Shown here in pieces: positions 21,542 through 33,650 of a stretch of DNA of 64,000 bases. Position numbers and translations under genes: made by a program. The stretch lies in NCBI GenBank assembly GCA_933207985.1, contig OW240917.1:112246542-112310541 (forward strand). The letters are read 5' to 3'. The stretch comes from Pelobates cultripes. Its lineage: Eukaryota > Chordata > Amphibia > Anura > Pelobatidae. The stretch's first letter is position 1. Every line of letters begins with the position of its first letter. Below the pieces are notes generated by a model. It did not search any database, was not told where the DNA came from, and saw only the letters and a list, made by a program, of their open reading frames with translations.

Positions 21542-24410
21542 CAATCAATATGCTGTGCTGTTTTCTTTTAGCTTTATTTTCCCTTTCCCTCTTCCCTTTT
21601 TTCCCTGTGTTCCTCTTTTTTCCTATGCAGTTTTTTTTTTCATTTTAATGCTATTTTGTTTGAAAAAATATTTTTTCTTCTTTTTTCCCCTGCTTTTCCT
21701 CATTCCCCTGTGGTTAGTCCCTACTTATTTACCCTTTAGATTCCTTCTTCCCTTTCTTTTAAGAGTATAATCAATTTTATTCAAGCCTGTGTCTCATGTC
21801 TCCCCCACTGTCTTGCTTTTGGGTTCAGCTCTCTTGAATAGCAGTGTTACCTGTCAGATGTCAGTCCACAAAGCGTGCCTCAAGGGTCTCCCTCCTTCTA
21901 TTAATAGTTTCGTCTCTCGGGTGGTGTAATGCTGCCAGTTACGTGAAGATTTCATCTGCAGTTCCCACTGACTTTCCTCATGGTTATCAGCCGCGGCGTC
22001 TGTCCAACTTCGTTCATTCAGAGTAGCTGGAGCTCTCATAGCATGGCTTGTAGTGCAAAAACGCCTCTTGCCTAGAGACACACATACGTATTACGTCATC
22101 GCTCTGCCCGCTGATAATTATTGTGAACAAGAACATTTTTGAGACCTGAGCAGGGACATCCTAAATAGCAAGCTATTGAGGTTCCTCTGAGATTTTGCTC
22201 AATTTCATAGTTCTAATATTCTGTTATTGCAGCAGTACTTTTGCTGTAACCATTGTTTTAAGCATGGAAGTTGTCACTATTTTATCATGATAATTGTAAT
22301 AACACTATCTCATCACCTGTCACCAGTGAAAAGACCAGAAAACCTATGGAGAAGCTTAATACATTGCCTCCTGCCCAGATATTATGGGCCACTTATGGAC
22401 TCAAAGAGGGAGAGTCCTGCATTGGGCATTGTGTTTCACAGTACATGTTCTGTTCTTATCACAGTTATGTGTGCGTTGAGAAGTCTATATTTTGCAGATA
22501 TTTTAGACTGTGCATGGGCAGAAAATTAGTCTCATCTGAAATAATTTGTCCGAAAAAAAAACAACTATTTGGGCGAGTCAAATTTTATTTAGGCTCTGGT
22601 TCAGTTTGTCTGTATTTTGTTTCCATATTGTAAATTAAAATTAAATTCAGACTAACCAATTAAATGTTTCATCTCTCACTCATGGTTGTTGAGTGAGGGG
22701 TTAAAATGGAAGCTGCAGGGATAAACAGGTCTAACCCTAAGTAAGCACAATAATAAAAGATGATTAGTGTGCTCAACTCTCCCTTTAGATGCATTAATAG
22801 CGGCAATAGAAACTGAGGAAACTTTAGCACAGCTTAAATAACCCTGGCTGGTGCTCAAGCAATTGTCAGGACAAAATAAAATGTGACATGTAGTGGTAAT
22901 AATGTGAGGTGTGAACTGGTGCCATTACTTGCAATGTTTTCTTTCTTACCTGATTTCCTATAGGCACATTCTCCCTCAACGCCAGCCAATGAGTGGCATA
23001 GAGTAGCTGAGAGCTGCAGAAGCCAGGTGCCTATACTAACAGTCATTCATTGGAGCATTCACTAAGGGCTCTCGGCCAATGAATGAGAGTCTGTGTAAGG
23101 AATTTGCACATAATTAATATTACCCAGAACTCACATAACCGGCTTGCTACCAATGCTGCAAGAGACGGAGTTACACCTCCGACAGCAAAGTTAAAATTCT
23201 AAGTATATACAGTTTTTCATACTGATATGAAGCACATACAGGTTTCTTGCACCATGGCCATTTCAAAACACTGAAATGGTCATGGTGCTTACAGTATTCC
23301 TTTAATATAGCAACTGCATAGCCTTACTCTCATTTGCTGAATATCATCTAAAATGTAATTTAGCTTTGTTTCAAAGAGATGATTAATAATCTTTATTAAA
23401 AAAATAAATTTAAAAAAATGTTCTATAATATAAAAGTAAAATATTGTTCAATCATTTGCTTATCCTTCATTAGAATTAAGTTATAAATATATAGCTCATT
23501 GCCGAGTATGCACCTTTTATACAATTGCGTCATATTTTAAAGTCGATATCAAGTTGTTAAACATTTGGGGAATATTTATTTTAAGAGTATGAGCAAACAC
23601 AGACAATTCGATTTTAAGTACATATTAAGTTGATATTTTAGTTGAACATTTGAAGAACTAAGCACAGTTTTTTAGAATGTTTATATACAAGTCCTAGAGG
23701 AGTGTATGAATTGAATTCAGTTGAGGTTCATGTATTATGGTCAGATGTAAGAAAAGCTGTTTATTATCTAAGAATTGTAACAAACTGCCCAAGGGAAACC
23801 AATGCTTATTCAAGGGTTCATAAACACTTTTAAACCATCTGTGAGCCTCAGCTTTATGCTTCCAGGAATGACAGTCGTGTCAAAGTTTTTACATTAAAAA
23901 TGTGACCTTCATGGCGGAAGAGATAAACACGCCTTTTGCCTCTCATAGTTAAATATTAAAAAATAACATATTTGATAGAGCGTAAAAAATAAAATTAATA
24001 AAATAACATGCTAAAATATTGCTACTAAGATAGGAATTTTATAAACATTGCTAGGAGTGGATATTTAAATAATGTATTCTTAGCTCTAGTTATTCTTTGA
24101 AGTTACTCATAACTAAATAACAAAACATTGAGCAAGTAAATAAAATACAAGCTATGATTTTTAACAGATGGCTTAACATCTGCCCTGTCTATTCTCTCAG
24201 ACCAGATTAGGCAGATTTCACTTTATAAAGGCCGACATCGATCTGTAATCATCAAACATTATTTACAGACTTTATCAATAACAAAATAACCTGTTTACAC
24301 ATGAAACATTACTCACTGTTATTAACTGGAACAGGTGATGGCAATAATATAATTTTTAGAAGTGGTTTTAGTCAGGAGATACATATCTGACATAGCAGAG
24401 CTCCAATACT
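21542..24410. other. No gene; a T2-like right end at 23.3 kb
   Basis: T-rich sequence at 21560-21760, then mixed sequence. A TTAA-flanked right end (ACAGTATTCCT-TTAA, TTAA at 23302-23305) suggests a decayed MITE. The rest to 24.4 kb is AT-rich with no coding signal. Confidence 0.4.
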
Positions 24411-24417
24411 GCGGCTG

Positions 24418-25740
24418 AGTATTATTATTATTATTATTCATTTAGCTCTAACAAGTTCCATAGTGTTGTACAATGGGTGGACTAACAGACACATATTTGT
24501 AACCAGACAAGTTGGACGCACAGGAACAGAGAGATTGAGGGCCCTACTCAATGAGCTTACATGCTAGAAGCAGTGGGGCAGTGACACACAAGGTAAGGGT
24601 AGGAAAAGTAGGTTGCTAGGATAGTATTAATTGAGGGCTTAGTGTTTTAGTTTTGATGACAGTTTTAGGAGAGTAATCAGGGTGCGGGAGGGAAAGCTGT
24701 TCACAGTTTAATTGATATGCTTTCCTAAAGAAGAAAGTTTTCAAAGATTTTTTGTGGAGATTGGATGAAAGTCTACCAGAGAGGGGAAGTGTGTTTCTTA
24801 GGAATGGTGTAGCCCTAAAGAAGTCTTTAAGGTGAGCATCAGAGGTAGGAGTATGAACAGAGGTTAGATATAGCATAGGGGCCTTGATGGGACATATTTG
24901 TGTATTAGTGAGGATAAGTAGGTCAGAGCAGCATTGTGTAGAGATTTGTAAGCAAGTATCAGGATCTTAAATGGATTCCTATATCTTACAGGAAGCAAAT
25001 ATAGGGATTGACAAATGGGGAGGTGCGGGCAGACAGGAAGATGAACCTCGATGCCACATTCATTAAAGACTGTAACAGGGGAAGTTGAGAACACGTAAGA
25101 CCACTGAGATGTGGATTACAGTAGTCAAGGCGAGAGAGGACAGCGGCATGGACAAGCCTATTTGCGTATCAGGTGTTCAATAGGGTTGGATGAGCGCAAT
25201 GTTTTTGAGGTGGAAGCGGCAGGAATTGGCGATTGATTGGACATGAGGGGTGACGGAGAGGTCGGAGTCAAAAAGAACAGCCTTAGAGGTAGAGCAGATG
25301 GTAGCGTCATTGACTTGAAATGACACAGACAAGGGAGTAGCAACACTTGAGGGAGGGAAGACCAGAAGTTCAGTTTAAGGAAAGGAGCAGCTATCCAGTC
25401 GGAGACATGAGTCAAGAGGGGTGGTGAGAAATCAGGGGAGGACAGATACATTTGCGTTTCATCCGCATAGTAATGATACTGGAAGCTGATAAGTTTACCA
25501 ATGGAAGCAGGGTAGATTTAGAACAATAAGGGACCAAGGACAGACCCTTGAGGAACAAAGTGCGGATGAGATACAAGGGAATAGGATCGAGGGAACAGGT
25601 GGTGGGGTGGGAGGAACAGAGTGGAGCAGAAACCTCTTCTGCTGTAGTGGATGCAAATGAGCATAGGACAGCTGAGGGAAAAGCTGAGGGAAAAGTTGGT
25701 AGTGGAATCTCTGCTAAAGTCACTTCAGGCTAGAAGAAAT
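24418..25740 (-). pseudogene. L2-type LINE fragment
   Basis: On the minus strand, readable pieces in order are the early RT block HPTTCSLDPIPLYLI (around 25.6 kb), degenerate middle pieces (25.45-25.16 kb), the RT thumb/C-terminal block LLPVRYRNPFKILILAYKSLHNA (about 25.0 kb) and a C-terminal FLRNTLPLSG...FRKAYQLN (about 24.7 kb). The element ends at 24421 with TTA/TAA trinucleotide repeats, the usual L2-type tail. Several frameshifts make it dead. The same C-terminal block is at 63284-63697. Confidence 0.75.
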
Positions 25741-25744
25741 GCCA

Positions 25745-26235
25745 CTTCAGTGATTATAGCCCACCTCCCCAAGCACTAGAGGACACTAAGTCAAGGGGAG
25801 AACAGCAACCTTTATTATAAACAGAACGTCTATTTACACAACCACAGACTTATTAAAATACAAAAGGGTTACAGTAGTACCCAACAGAAGTATGGACTTG
25901 GGTTGGTAACCAATTACAGTATATATCCCAAGACAACCAATCATATTACAAAGCTTACAACCAGTGTAAATGGAGCCCTGTAATTACCAGGAAGGGTGGG
26001 CACAGACAATAACATGGGTGGAGGACCACATAGTAGATTAAAAGGAGTGGCAGGGCAGCCACTTGGAACTGGTCTAGAAGTGTCCTTGAAACAATGGGAC
26101 AATGCCCTACCGCTAACTGTAAAAACTGAAATAGTTAGGTCTCTTATGTAGAAGTGTAACTTCACAGGATAAAAGCAAAGGTATACATTTGGACTATTGT
26201 TGTGCCTATAAAATGTAGATAGACACAATAGGGGT
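25745..26235. other. Unidentified, possibly an old LTR or SINE
   Basis: On the minus strand the sequence has a TTTATTATAAAGG stretch and no ORF of note. I could not match it to another copy in the window. Confidence 0.2.
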
Positions 26236-26262
26236 TTTAGTACAGTAGTAGCACACTCAAAA

Positions 26263-26271
26263 TGTGTCTAT

Positions 26272-26302
<31 letters not shown>

Positions 26303-26328
26303 CCTATCTACCATCTATCTATCCCATA
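26263..26328. repeat. (CTAT)n microsatellite
   Basis: Interrupted CTAT/ATCT tetranucleotides, about 14 units. Confidence 0.9.
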
Positions 26329-26451
26329 TATTATATTGCTAGGATAGTACCTGCCAAAAATAGAGTACATTGGCGTTGTGACAGACTTATGCAATGTATG
26401 ATCAAATATTGAAATTAAATACCCATTATTTATGTCCAGGTCAGGTGTTTT

Positions 26452-26529
26452 TTAACCCCTTAAGGACCAAACTTCTGGAATAAAAGGGAATCATGACATG
26501 TCACACGTCATGTGTCCTTAAGGGGTTAA
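26452..26529. mobile_element. 78-bp palindromic TTAA MITE, copy 1
   Basis: TTAACCCCTTAAGGACC at the left and GTCCTTAAGGGGTTAA at the right are inverted, with a CATGACATGTCACACGTCATG centre. Nearly identical to 45723-45800. TTAA ends with CCC/GGG starts are consistent with a piggyBac-type target preference. Confidence 0.75.
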
Positions 26530-28045
26530 AGCAACTATTACGTTCTGTGAGCTTTAAAGTTCTGTTTAGTGAATGAGTGCGCTGGATCTTATATGATATA
26601 TATGTCTGTCAAGGAGTGGCCCAGTGCCAAATATTGCCTAGATTGCTGTCAGTCTGACCATACTCAGAGATAGCATTTTATCCTCAGCTGAGAGAGGCTG
26701 AAATGTCCTATACTCTAAATGAGTGTAGGAGAAAATAGAAAATAGAGATATATTTTGTATTGTATATTTCGTATGAATTGTCTCCATCTTTTGCATAAAA
26801 GTGATATTCTCTCTTGGACACTATTCATGATCTGCCGAAACTAAAGGCTAGTAAGAGACAACATAAATAATTTCTGATTCTGCAGCCAGTGTTGGAATTT
26901 CACTGGAATACTGTATATAAGAATTCAATTCACAATATCTCTTCAAGTAACTTTGTTCATTGCTTGAGGCCCTGATGATTATTACAATTTTTAAAACCAT
27001 AATACACTGTTTGAAAAGTATGATTTTAATGATATTCATCTGTGATATTCATTAACAATGGTCTTGTCATATTGCTGCAGGCATCTGTACTGTTAGATAA
27101 TAGGATTACAATGTATATTTTTGTCATCTAAGAAAAGCTGGTTAAATATTACTTTTCAAAATGTTTCAAATATATTTTAGGAGTTTAAAAAATGTTTTAT
27201 GGAAAGGTCTATGTTGAACTTAAGTGCTTTGAGAGTCAACTATCAAATAACTAGAAAACATTTGTTAAATGGTCCGAGTGGTCTTCATTAAATCTAAGAC
27301 AAAAGGGTGAAATTCAATTTTTCTTGAAAGAACTAATATAGTCTTCTTTAATGGTGAAACATAGGTTTTATAAACATCTGTATGTTGCAGAAAAATCCTC
27401 TGTGTTTGACCTATAAACAGAATATCATCCAACTATATGATGGTTGTGGTTCCAGTAAATCTCTTAAGTAATGTATGCTCACCTTTTTGAAATGAGGTTT
27501 ATGATAATCTTACTACTGAATCTTTTTTCTTACCAGGAATATTTTGTGGATAAAATCCAGATCTACTAGATGTTGTATTTCCATTGCAAAATGAATCAGA
27601 AGAGTCATGTAAAGTGGGTATTTTTAAAAATTCTCTTTGACGTATATCACTGAGTCTAGAATACATCACACATTAGATTGATCAATAACCAGTGTGAACA
27701 TCCGCAGAACATTGGTAAAATGGAAGGAGCTGCCACGGATTAGGGCACCAAGATGGTCCAAAACTGACTCACCAATTATATCATTCCAAATGGTAGCAAC
27801 TCGAGCTGGCATCTAATACTAATACCGTTGGTATTCCTTGGATGAGAATATAATAAACTTCACAATTTAACTTTATGAAAAATTCAATATTTAATCTTTA
27901 AGGAAATGCTAACACTTAAAGTGAGAAAGTAATAACAGAAAACTGGATTTTTAGAGAAGATTAATATGTGCTCTAATATTACTTCTTTGTGCAGTGGCAA
28001 CCTCAGTTTTGTTATTGTTGAGGATAACTGATATATATATTTTGG
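26530..28045. other. No gene seen
   Basis: AT-rich sequence without a recognisable repeat boundary or coding signal. Confidence 0.5.
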
Positions 28046-29257
28046 AAGGCCATTTGGCCTGAATTTGTGGGAGGAGTTATGATCCCTATTTAAACTCCTT
28101 CCTCCCTACTTACCTCTGTCGTGCAGCTGTTTGTCTTCTCCATAGCAACCAGCACTTCCGGTCCGTTGTACCCGCCAAAGTCCAGTCTCCAGCAAGCAGT
28201 TTGCCGCCAGCAGCTCCTGCCTCCAACTGCCGTGCACGTCCAATGGCTTCTATACAACTGCGCTACTCGCTACCTGGCTTCCGGTCACGAGATCGGCATG
28301 TACGCGTAAGCATAACGTGGGAAATAGCATTCGGCTATTTCCCACATTCGGGCCTAAAAACACGGGGATAGGCTCCCTTCATTACTTACCCGTTCGTGCA
28401 TTACCCATACGTTCAACATTTTTAGACTTGGCATACCAGTGGCACGCCACAGGCCCACTAGCATCTATATTACCCTTAGGATATCTTCACCGGACCCGTT
28501 CCCTGCAGAAGCAAGAATATATTGAAATCTTCCTGTGCATTGCCCAAAGAAATAGGACAAATACTCAAGGTTAAGTATCTACATACGTTCAATTACACCA
28601 TTCTAAGAGACAAGCCACATCTGGCTAGAGAACTGGCATTGAGGGTTGGGCGCTAGCCTTAGCTATCCTAAGTAATACTATGGACCCGCGAGGTCTACAC
28701 CCCACATCATACACGGAGGTTCAGCCCCACAATCAAATCATAGTTAGCCAACTTGCTCGCCCTTCTTTAGGGCTAGAGCCAGGGCATCCCAAGTCACGGC
28801 CACACGTTTTGAATCTCTTACGGTCACCGAGAGGCCAACATCCTGCCACCACGTTCAAGTGGCCACAAAATTCACTTGGCCCAAATCATAGGTAGAGTCT
28901 CTCTCTGCGACTTGGCACTAGCAGGGCCCACCTGTCACTTGGTTCTAGGTAAATTCTTTGCCTCGGCTCTAGCTAGCATGCTAGTACTCCAAAGGTCTCA
29001 TCCCCATCTCTATGACACCTTACTTATCCAAATCATTATCCCCTTTTCAGAATGTCATAAGAATCCATCCCAATAATCGGTCTGCCGTTAGACGAAATAC
29101 CCAGCACGCCAGTCAGGCCTGGGTCCCCAGAGTAATCTCTCACCCCTTCTACCCACAGTTCCCTGAGACACCGGACCATTCCTAAATTTCAGCAGAGCTC
29201 AGACTCAGGGGTATCCCCTTTCCAGCCACTGACAAAAAGGCAGAACTATACAGGCTC

Positions 29258-29848
29258 ATGACGGCACAGGCCAACGTCCCCAGGCCCGTCTCTAGTTCAC
29301 AAGGGCCGCTAGCTTACTCCTCAGTTCCCACTCAGGAGACCCTGGTCGCTATCCTGGCCAGCCTCCAAATGATCAACAACAGGCTGGTGAAAGTGGACTC
29401 GGCTATAGCCACACCAGGTGTCTCATTAGGCCCAGCAGGCCCTCCCCTGGTGATCTCGGTCATACAGTCTGGCTTACCCCTCATTTCCCCTCCCACTCCC
29501 CCACCACCCACTATCACTACTCCATACATCTCACCAGCCCACTCTGTTGCAGACACTTCCACTTCTCACCACTCCTTCACCCCACACACTAGACAGGGAG
29601 ATGGGAAGAGGGCCAAGCTGGGCTGACCCATTTCATTTCTGGGCAGGGCCCAGGTGCGCAATGACTTTAATGCGGGAGTATGCTATTTCACTGCATGCAG
29701 GGCATTGCACATCTGCTCAAGAGCCAACACCAAGTACACATGTCCAGCCCTACTGTCACCTAAGAAACGTCTAACTGAGGTTAGCATCGACATCCTGGAA
29801 TACTATCTGCATGCACACCCAGCAAGGCATCTGGTAGATTTCTGGTAA
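29258..29848 (+). pseudogene. Gag-like fragment of the Ngaro-like element
   Basis: A 122-codon frame (29258-29626) is proline/serine/threonine-rich with a short helical segment (TLVAILASLQMINNRLVKVDSAI). In a second frame (29654-29848) lies a Cys/His block, C-x4-C, then H-I-C, with the context DFNAGVCYFTACRALHICS, resembling a small zinc-binding motif seen near the end of gag-like proteins in some retroelements. A frameshift at about 29630 separates them. The gag role is inferred from position before RT. Confidence 0.45.
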
Positions 29849-29849
29849 C

Positions 29850-31000
29850 AGGTTTCTCACAGGAGTTTCACACGGGCCTTATCGCCATCCCCAGAGGTAC
29901 ACTTGTATGCCCTAACCTATTATCTGCATCCATTGACCCACTTATGGTGGACCCCCTTCTGTCCACAGCAATCATACGCTGGCTTCACAATTGGCCCTTT
30001 CCTGTCTTCATCTTTTCTCATCTTGGCGTACCAATCCCATCGCGGTAGCCATTCACACTACTCCAACACTACACTACACTACTGAGCAAGACAGCCATAT
30101 CCAATGCCTTTAAACTGTTATCTATTCACCCTTCATTATGGCACTTGCACAGTGTTAAATGGAGGTATAAGTATTTTTCGCTACCCGGCTAACTTTTGTC
30201 TCTAGGAGCAGCCCTAAGTTATTTGTCATCTTCGCAGAAACCCTCTGCTGGCTGTTCCTAAATATATTCAGGTGTCCACCATGTCATCCACTATCTGGAT
30301 GATTTTTGTTGATTGAACAGGTTCACAAACACCTAACAGTGTTCACACCACCACAGCCCCTTTCTCACGACACTCGGGTCCCTATGTCACCAGGCAAACT
30401 CTCAGTCCCTCTACCAGGCTCGTTTCTTGGGCATAGTATTGGACACCACTACCTTCCAAGCCAGCCTACTACCAGATGAACTGTCCCACATTAAGAACAG
30501 ACTTTTCCTGTTCCTGCAGAGTGTTGCGTGCACTAGGAGGGGAATTCAGTCCTTATTGAGGTCCCTCAACTTTGCAATGCGTATCATTCCGCAGGGGGGT
30601 CTTTTGTCTCTAGGCTACTTAATTAGCTCCTCGAGGTGCCCGACTCCTGCCCAATCATTCTGGACGATCCAGCCAGGGTAGATCTACACATGTGGAGTAG
30701 ATTTTTGGCCGACTGGAATGGGATCTCTTCGTTCATTCCCCCACTTTCAGAGCACTCACCTTCAATTCACACAGACGCAGCAGCACACACAGCCATTTTT
30801 CAGCAACCACTGGTTTAGGGATGTCTGGCCCACAGAGACAGATGCCTTTCCGGCCTTTAGAGAGACTTCTACTTGTTTGAGATCTACCCCATCGTGGCGG
30901 CCACCCACACATGGGGTCATCCTGGGACCGGCAAGGCAGTTAAATGCTGCTCTGACAACTCTGCAGCCTGACCATTATGAGGCTGATTCACAATTACACC
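29850..31000 (+). pseudogene. Ngaro-like RT-RNase H, decayed
   Basis: The RT catalytic block is readable as HYLDDF (YLDD at 30292-30303), followed by a TGA at 30310. In the same frame 30427-30681 gives FLGIVLDTTTFQASLLPDEL and a SLLRSLNFAMRIIPQGG connection block, hallmarks of DIRS/Ngaro polymerases. In another frame, DLHMWSRFLADWNGISSF and SIHTDAAAHTAIF (about 30.69-30.81 kb) mark the start of RNase H. A degenerate ELYPIV-like block follows near 30.88 kb. At least two frameshifts and several stops are present. Confidence 0.65.
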
Positions 31001-31133
31001 ATGCACAGGTACTCACGCTCCACGCAGTCTCATCCAACTACTCTATCACTCACGTCAGGGCATTGTATATTGTAACTATTTAACAAGCAGAGTTTTACTT
31101 GAAACAAGACTTACAGTAAAACTATGGTAATTT

Positions 31134-32015
31134 TTGCCTCTTCCTCTAAGACGGAACTGTTCCCAATCCGAGATATGCATAAAACAAATGGAACAAATTA
31201 AATTAAGGTGTCTATCAAAAGGCTACCCCACTCCACTATTAGAAATTTCAATGGATAAAATATTGGCTATACCAAGAAAAGACACCCTACATAAGAAGAA
31301 ACAATTACCACGATTTGAAAATCAGACCCCTGCTTTCATTTCCAAATAAAGTAGCCAATCAAATGTACTGCAGAGTATTTTCAAACAACATTGGGGTATC
31401 CTCAAGAGTGACCCCATACTCTCAAACTTTTTAAGTGAGCAACCTAAGGTCATTTTTACCAAAGCTCCTAATCTGAAATTACTGCTGATTCCTACTCTAA
31501 AAACTACTAATTCTATAGAAGAAAGTGACAATACAAATATGTTTCAGAGATGTAAGAAATGCCCAGGATGTAGAAATAACCCAGCTCAGACAGCCACAGG
31601 TTTGAAAGACTCTAAGAAATACAAATTGAGGTCACATATGACCTGCAATACTGTGGGAGTCATTTATCTTATTAAATGTTCCTGTCCGAAATATTATGTG
31701 GGGAGAACAAAAAGACAACTCAAAACAAGGATTGCTGAACATATTAGGAATATTAGAAGAGAATTTTTGACACATAATTTATCAAGACACTTCAAGAAAG
31801 TACATGGGAGTGACCTGACAGGTCTAGAAATTTTAGCAATAGAAAAAGTCGGTATACACTGGAGAGGAGGGGATCTGGAAAAGAATCTGGATCAAGCAGA
31901 AGCAAAATGGATCTTTTCCCTCAATACTCTGGTACCTGAAAGCCTTAATGTGGATTTTGAACATAACGCCTTTTTAAGATGGTCCACTCCCCTCTCTATT
32001 TTTTATTCTGCCTAA
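31134..32015 (+). pseudogene. Penelope-like element: RT end, linker, GIY-YIG endonuclease
   Basis: One frame runs from the RT C-terminal region (RCLSKGYPTPLLEIS) through the linker (IFKQHWGILKSDPILSNFL, KVIFTKAPNLK) and a CxxCxxC zinc-finger-like segment (RCKKCPGCRNN) into a GIY-YIG domain. The endonuclease hallmarks are GVIYLIKCSC, YYVGRTKRQLKTR and EHIRN, then the C-terminal HWRGGDLEKN and AEAKWIFSLNTLVPESLNVDFE. The frame is open except for one TAA at 31347-31349. The RT catalytic core lies further 5' and is missing. In intact elements this protein copies RNA at the target site after endonuclease nicking. The downstream 1.1 kb is non-coding and leads to the ribozyme-bearing repeat. Confidence 0.85.
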
Positions 32016-33100
32016 CTTATAACTTTTCATCCTCACTTTTTATCCCCATTTCCTATCAATCCAGATTCTAATTAACCCTCTATTCTAATTTAGTAAAGCA
32101 ATTTATTTGTTTAGATATTTTTTTTTATTTAGTTTTTTTATTCTAGTTTTTACTTTAGATACTTTTATTATACTCTTTTAGCATATACTAAACTGTTTTC
32201 TATGTACAGTCAATACTTTTATACAATTGTATTAATTATGTTCCTCAGATTTAGTAGCCGCTAATATTTTGGCTATTGTTATGATGATTGCTACCTTATT
32301 TTTGATTTTCAATTTTGATTTATGATTTCTGATATACTATTTACATCGTAATATATATTATTTATCATTTGTCTAGACCTGCAAATATTCGCAAATTGAT
32401 TGCCATAAAACATTTAATGTTGTTGTTACATACATTCTATGCATGAATATTTAACTGCCATTGTATAACTGTATGCTACCATCTAATGTACTAATGTATT
32501 TAATATGTAAGTATGTTTTTCATTTGTAAGACCAGAATAGTTTCTGTTTCTCCTTCCTGTTTTCATTTTTAGTATCTACTATTAGTAATATCTCTTTCTA
32601 ATACAACACTGGTATGATAATCACTTACAAGACCCTACTAGTTGATAATAAGGCACATTGTACTCACAACTATTTTTCACTATCCTTTGGTTACACCCTA
32701 TATTTATATCTATAGGTACAACCAACACAACTATATCTTCACTGGGCAGCTATCACATTTTTATTTAATCTTATCTCACACTAAGGTGGGGTATCAATAC
32801 CATATAAGATAGATCCCATAATATTATTTAATAGTCTGGATTAATGATGACATCATTAATTTGTCACTTATTTTAATAGAAAGGATCATTAATTATTATG
32901 TTATCAACATCAAATGAGAATTAATTTCCCCTTTTTTATTTATTTTTTTGTTCATCTTCACTTTCACTTCTTTCACATTTTTAAGTATTTAATAAACACA
33001 ATTATTTTTCAAAATCTGTACAAGTTCACATAATTTGTACAAACCTATTAGTTTAATAACCAGTTGATTGATATTTTTTTATATTCATTGTCTCACAAGA
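32016..33100 (+). other. AT-rich 3' non-coding part of the Penelope-like element
   Basis: No coding sequence. It lies between the endonuclease frame and the ribozyme-like motif and probably belongs to the element's 3' UTR and pseudo-LTR. Confidence 0.45.
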
Positions 33101-33131
33101 TATAAACTCTGGCCGATAAGAGAGACCACCA

Positions 33132-33173
33132 GCCTCTGATGAAGTAGGGCGAACCCTACGAAACGCGTAAGGC
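33132..33173 (+). ncRNA. Candidate hammerhead ribozyme (Penelope-type pseudo-LTR)
   Basis: Read as RNA: stem I strand GCCU (33132-33135), core CUGAUGA (33136-33142), an extra A (33143), stem II GUAGGG/CCCUAC closed by a CGAA loop (33144-33159), core GAAA (33160-33163), CGCG (33164-33167), UA (33168-33169), then AGGC (33170-33173), which pairs with GCCU. ACGCGU is a perfect palindrome, so two molecules could share stem III, as short-stem dimeric hammerheads do. Predicted cleavage follows A33169. The extra A between core and stem II departs from the textbook consensus. Hammerheads are known in Penelope-like elements, and the site lies 1.1 kb downstream of one. Confidence 0.65.
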
Positions 33174-33650
33174 AAAGCAAGGCAGTTGACGGTTGAATCT
33201 GGGAGGAATAAGTTAGGTCTCCAAATTCATCACTGTGGATTACTTTACCCCGGACCCGGTATCCAACTCTATTGACACCTCCCCCGTGGGTTCCAGCTCC
33301 ACCTCTCGGTGTGAGGTCAGAGGCAGAGGATATAGGGACTCATACGCCGTCCTGACCGGCTGCAATTCACAATCCGAATCCATCCGGGTCTGGAACACAG
33401 GTTCTATACTTTTCTGTACTTGAGACTTGTTAGACTTCACTCCTACCTCAGTATTTCACCGTTATTTTTATTGGTTATTGAATTTTTAATCTTTAATAAA
33501 TTACACTTTTTGTCATCAATCTGGTTTCAAATCCATTATAAGATTATTATTATTTTTAAAAATTTTGTTTATTCTATACTAAGTTTCCATTGTTTCCATT
33601 GCTTTTCTGGACTATGTATCATCTTATAAATTTTAAGTAGACTGAACTCA
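33174..33650 (+). repeat. Pseudo-LTR sequence after the ribozyme motif
   Basis: A GC-richer stretch (33236-33400) is followed by TTAATAAATTACAC, a possible polyadenylation region. The extent is inferred. Confidence 0.35.

Larger units (their letters stand above)
28046..31083 (+). mobile_element. Degenerate Ngaro-like tyrosine-recombinase retrotransposon
   Basis: The left end carries the GGCCATTTGGCCTGAATTTGTGGGAGG terminal motif (in two pieces) shared with 14186 and 2125. A gag-like region follows, then RT and RNase H blocks in the order known for DIRS-superfamily elements. No recombinase could be read before the Penelope-like fragment starts at about 31.1 kb, so the 3' part is lost. Hairpin GTGGGAAATAG...CTATTTCCCAC is at 28317-28344. 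Many stops and frameshifts show it is old. Confidence 0.6.
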
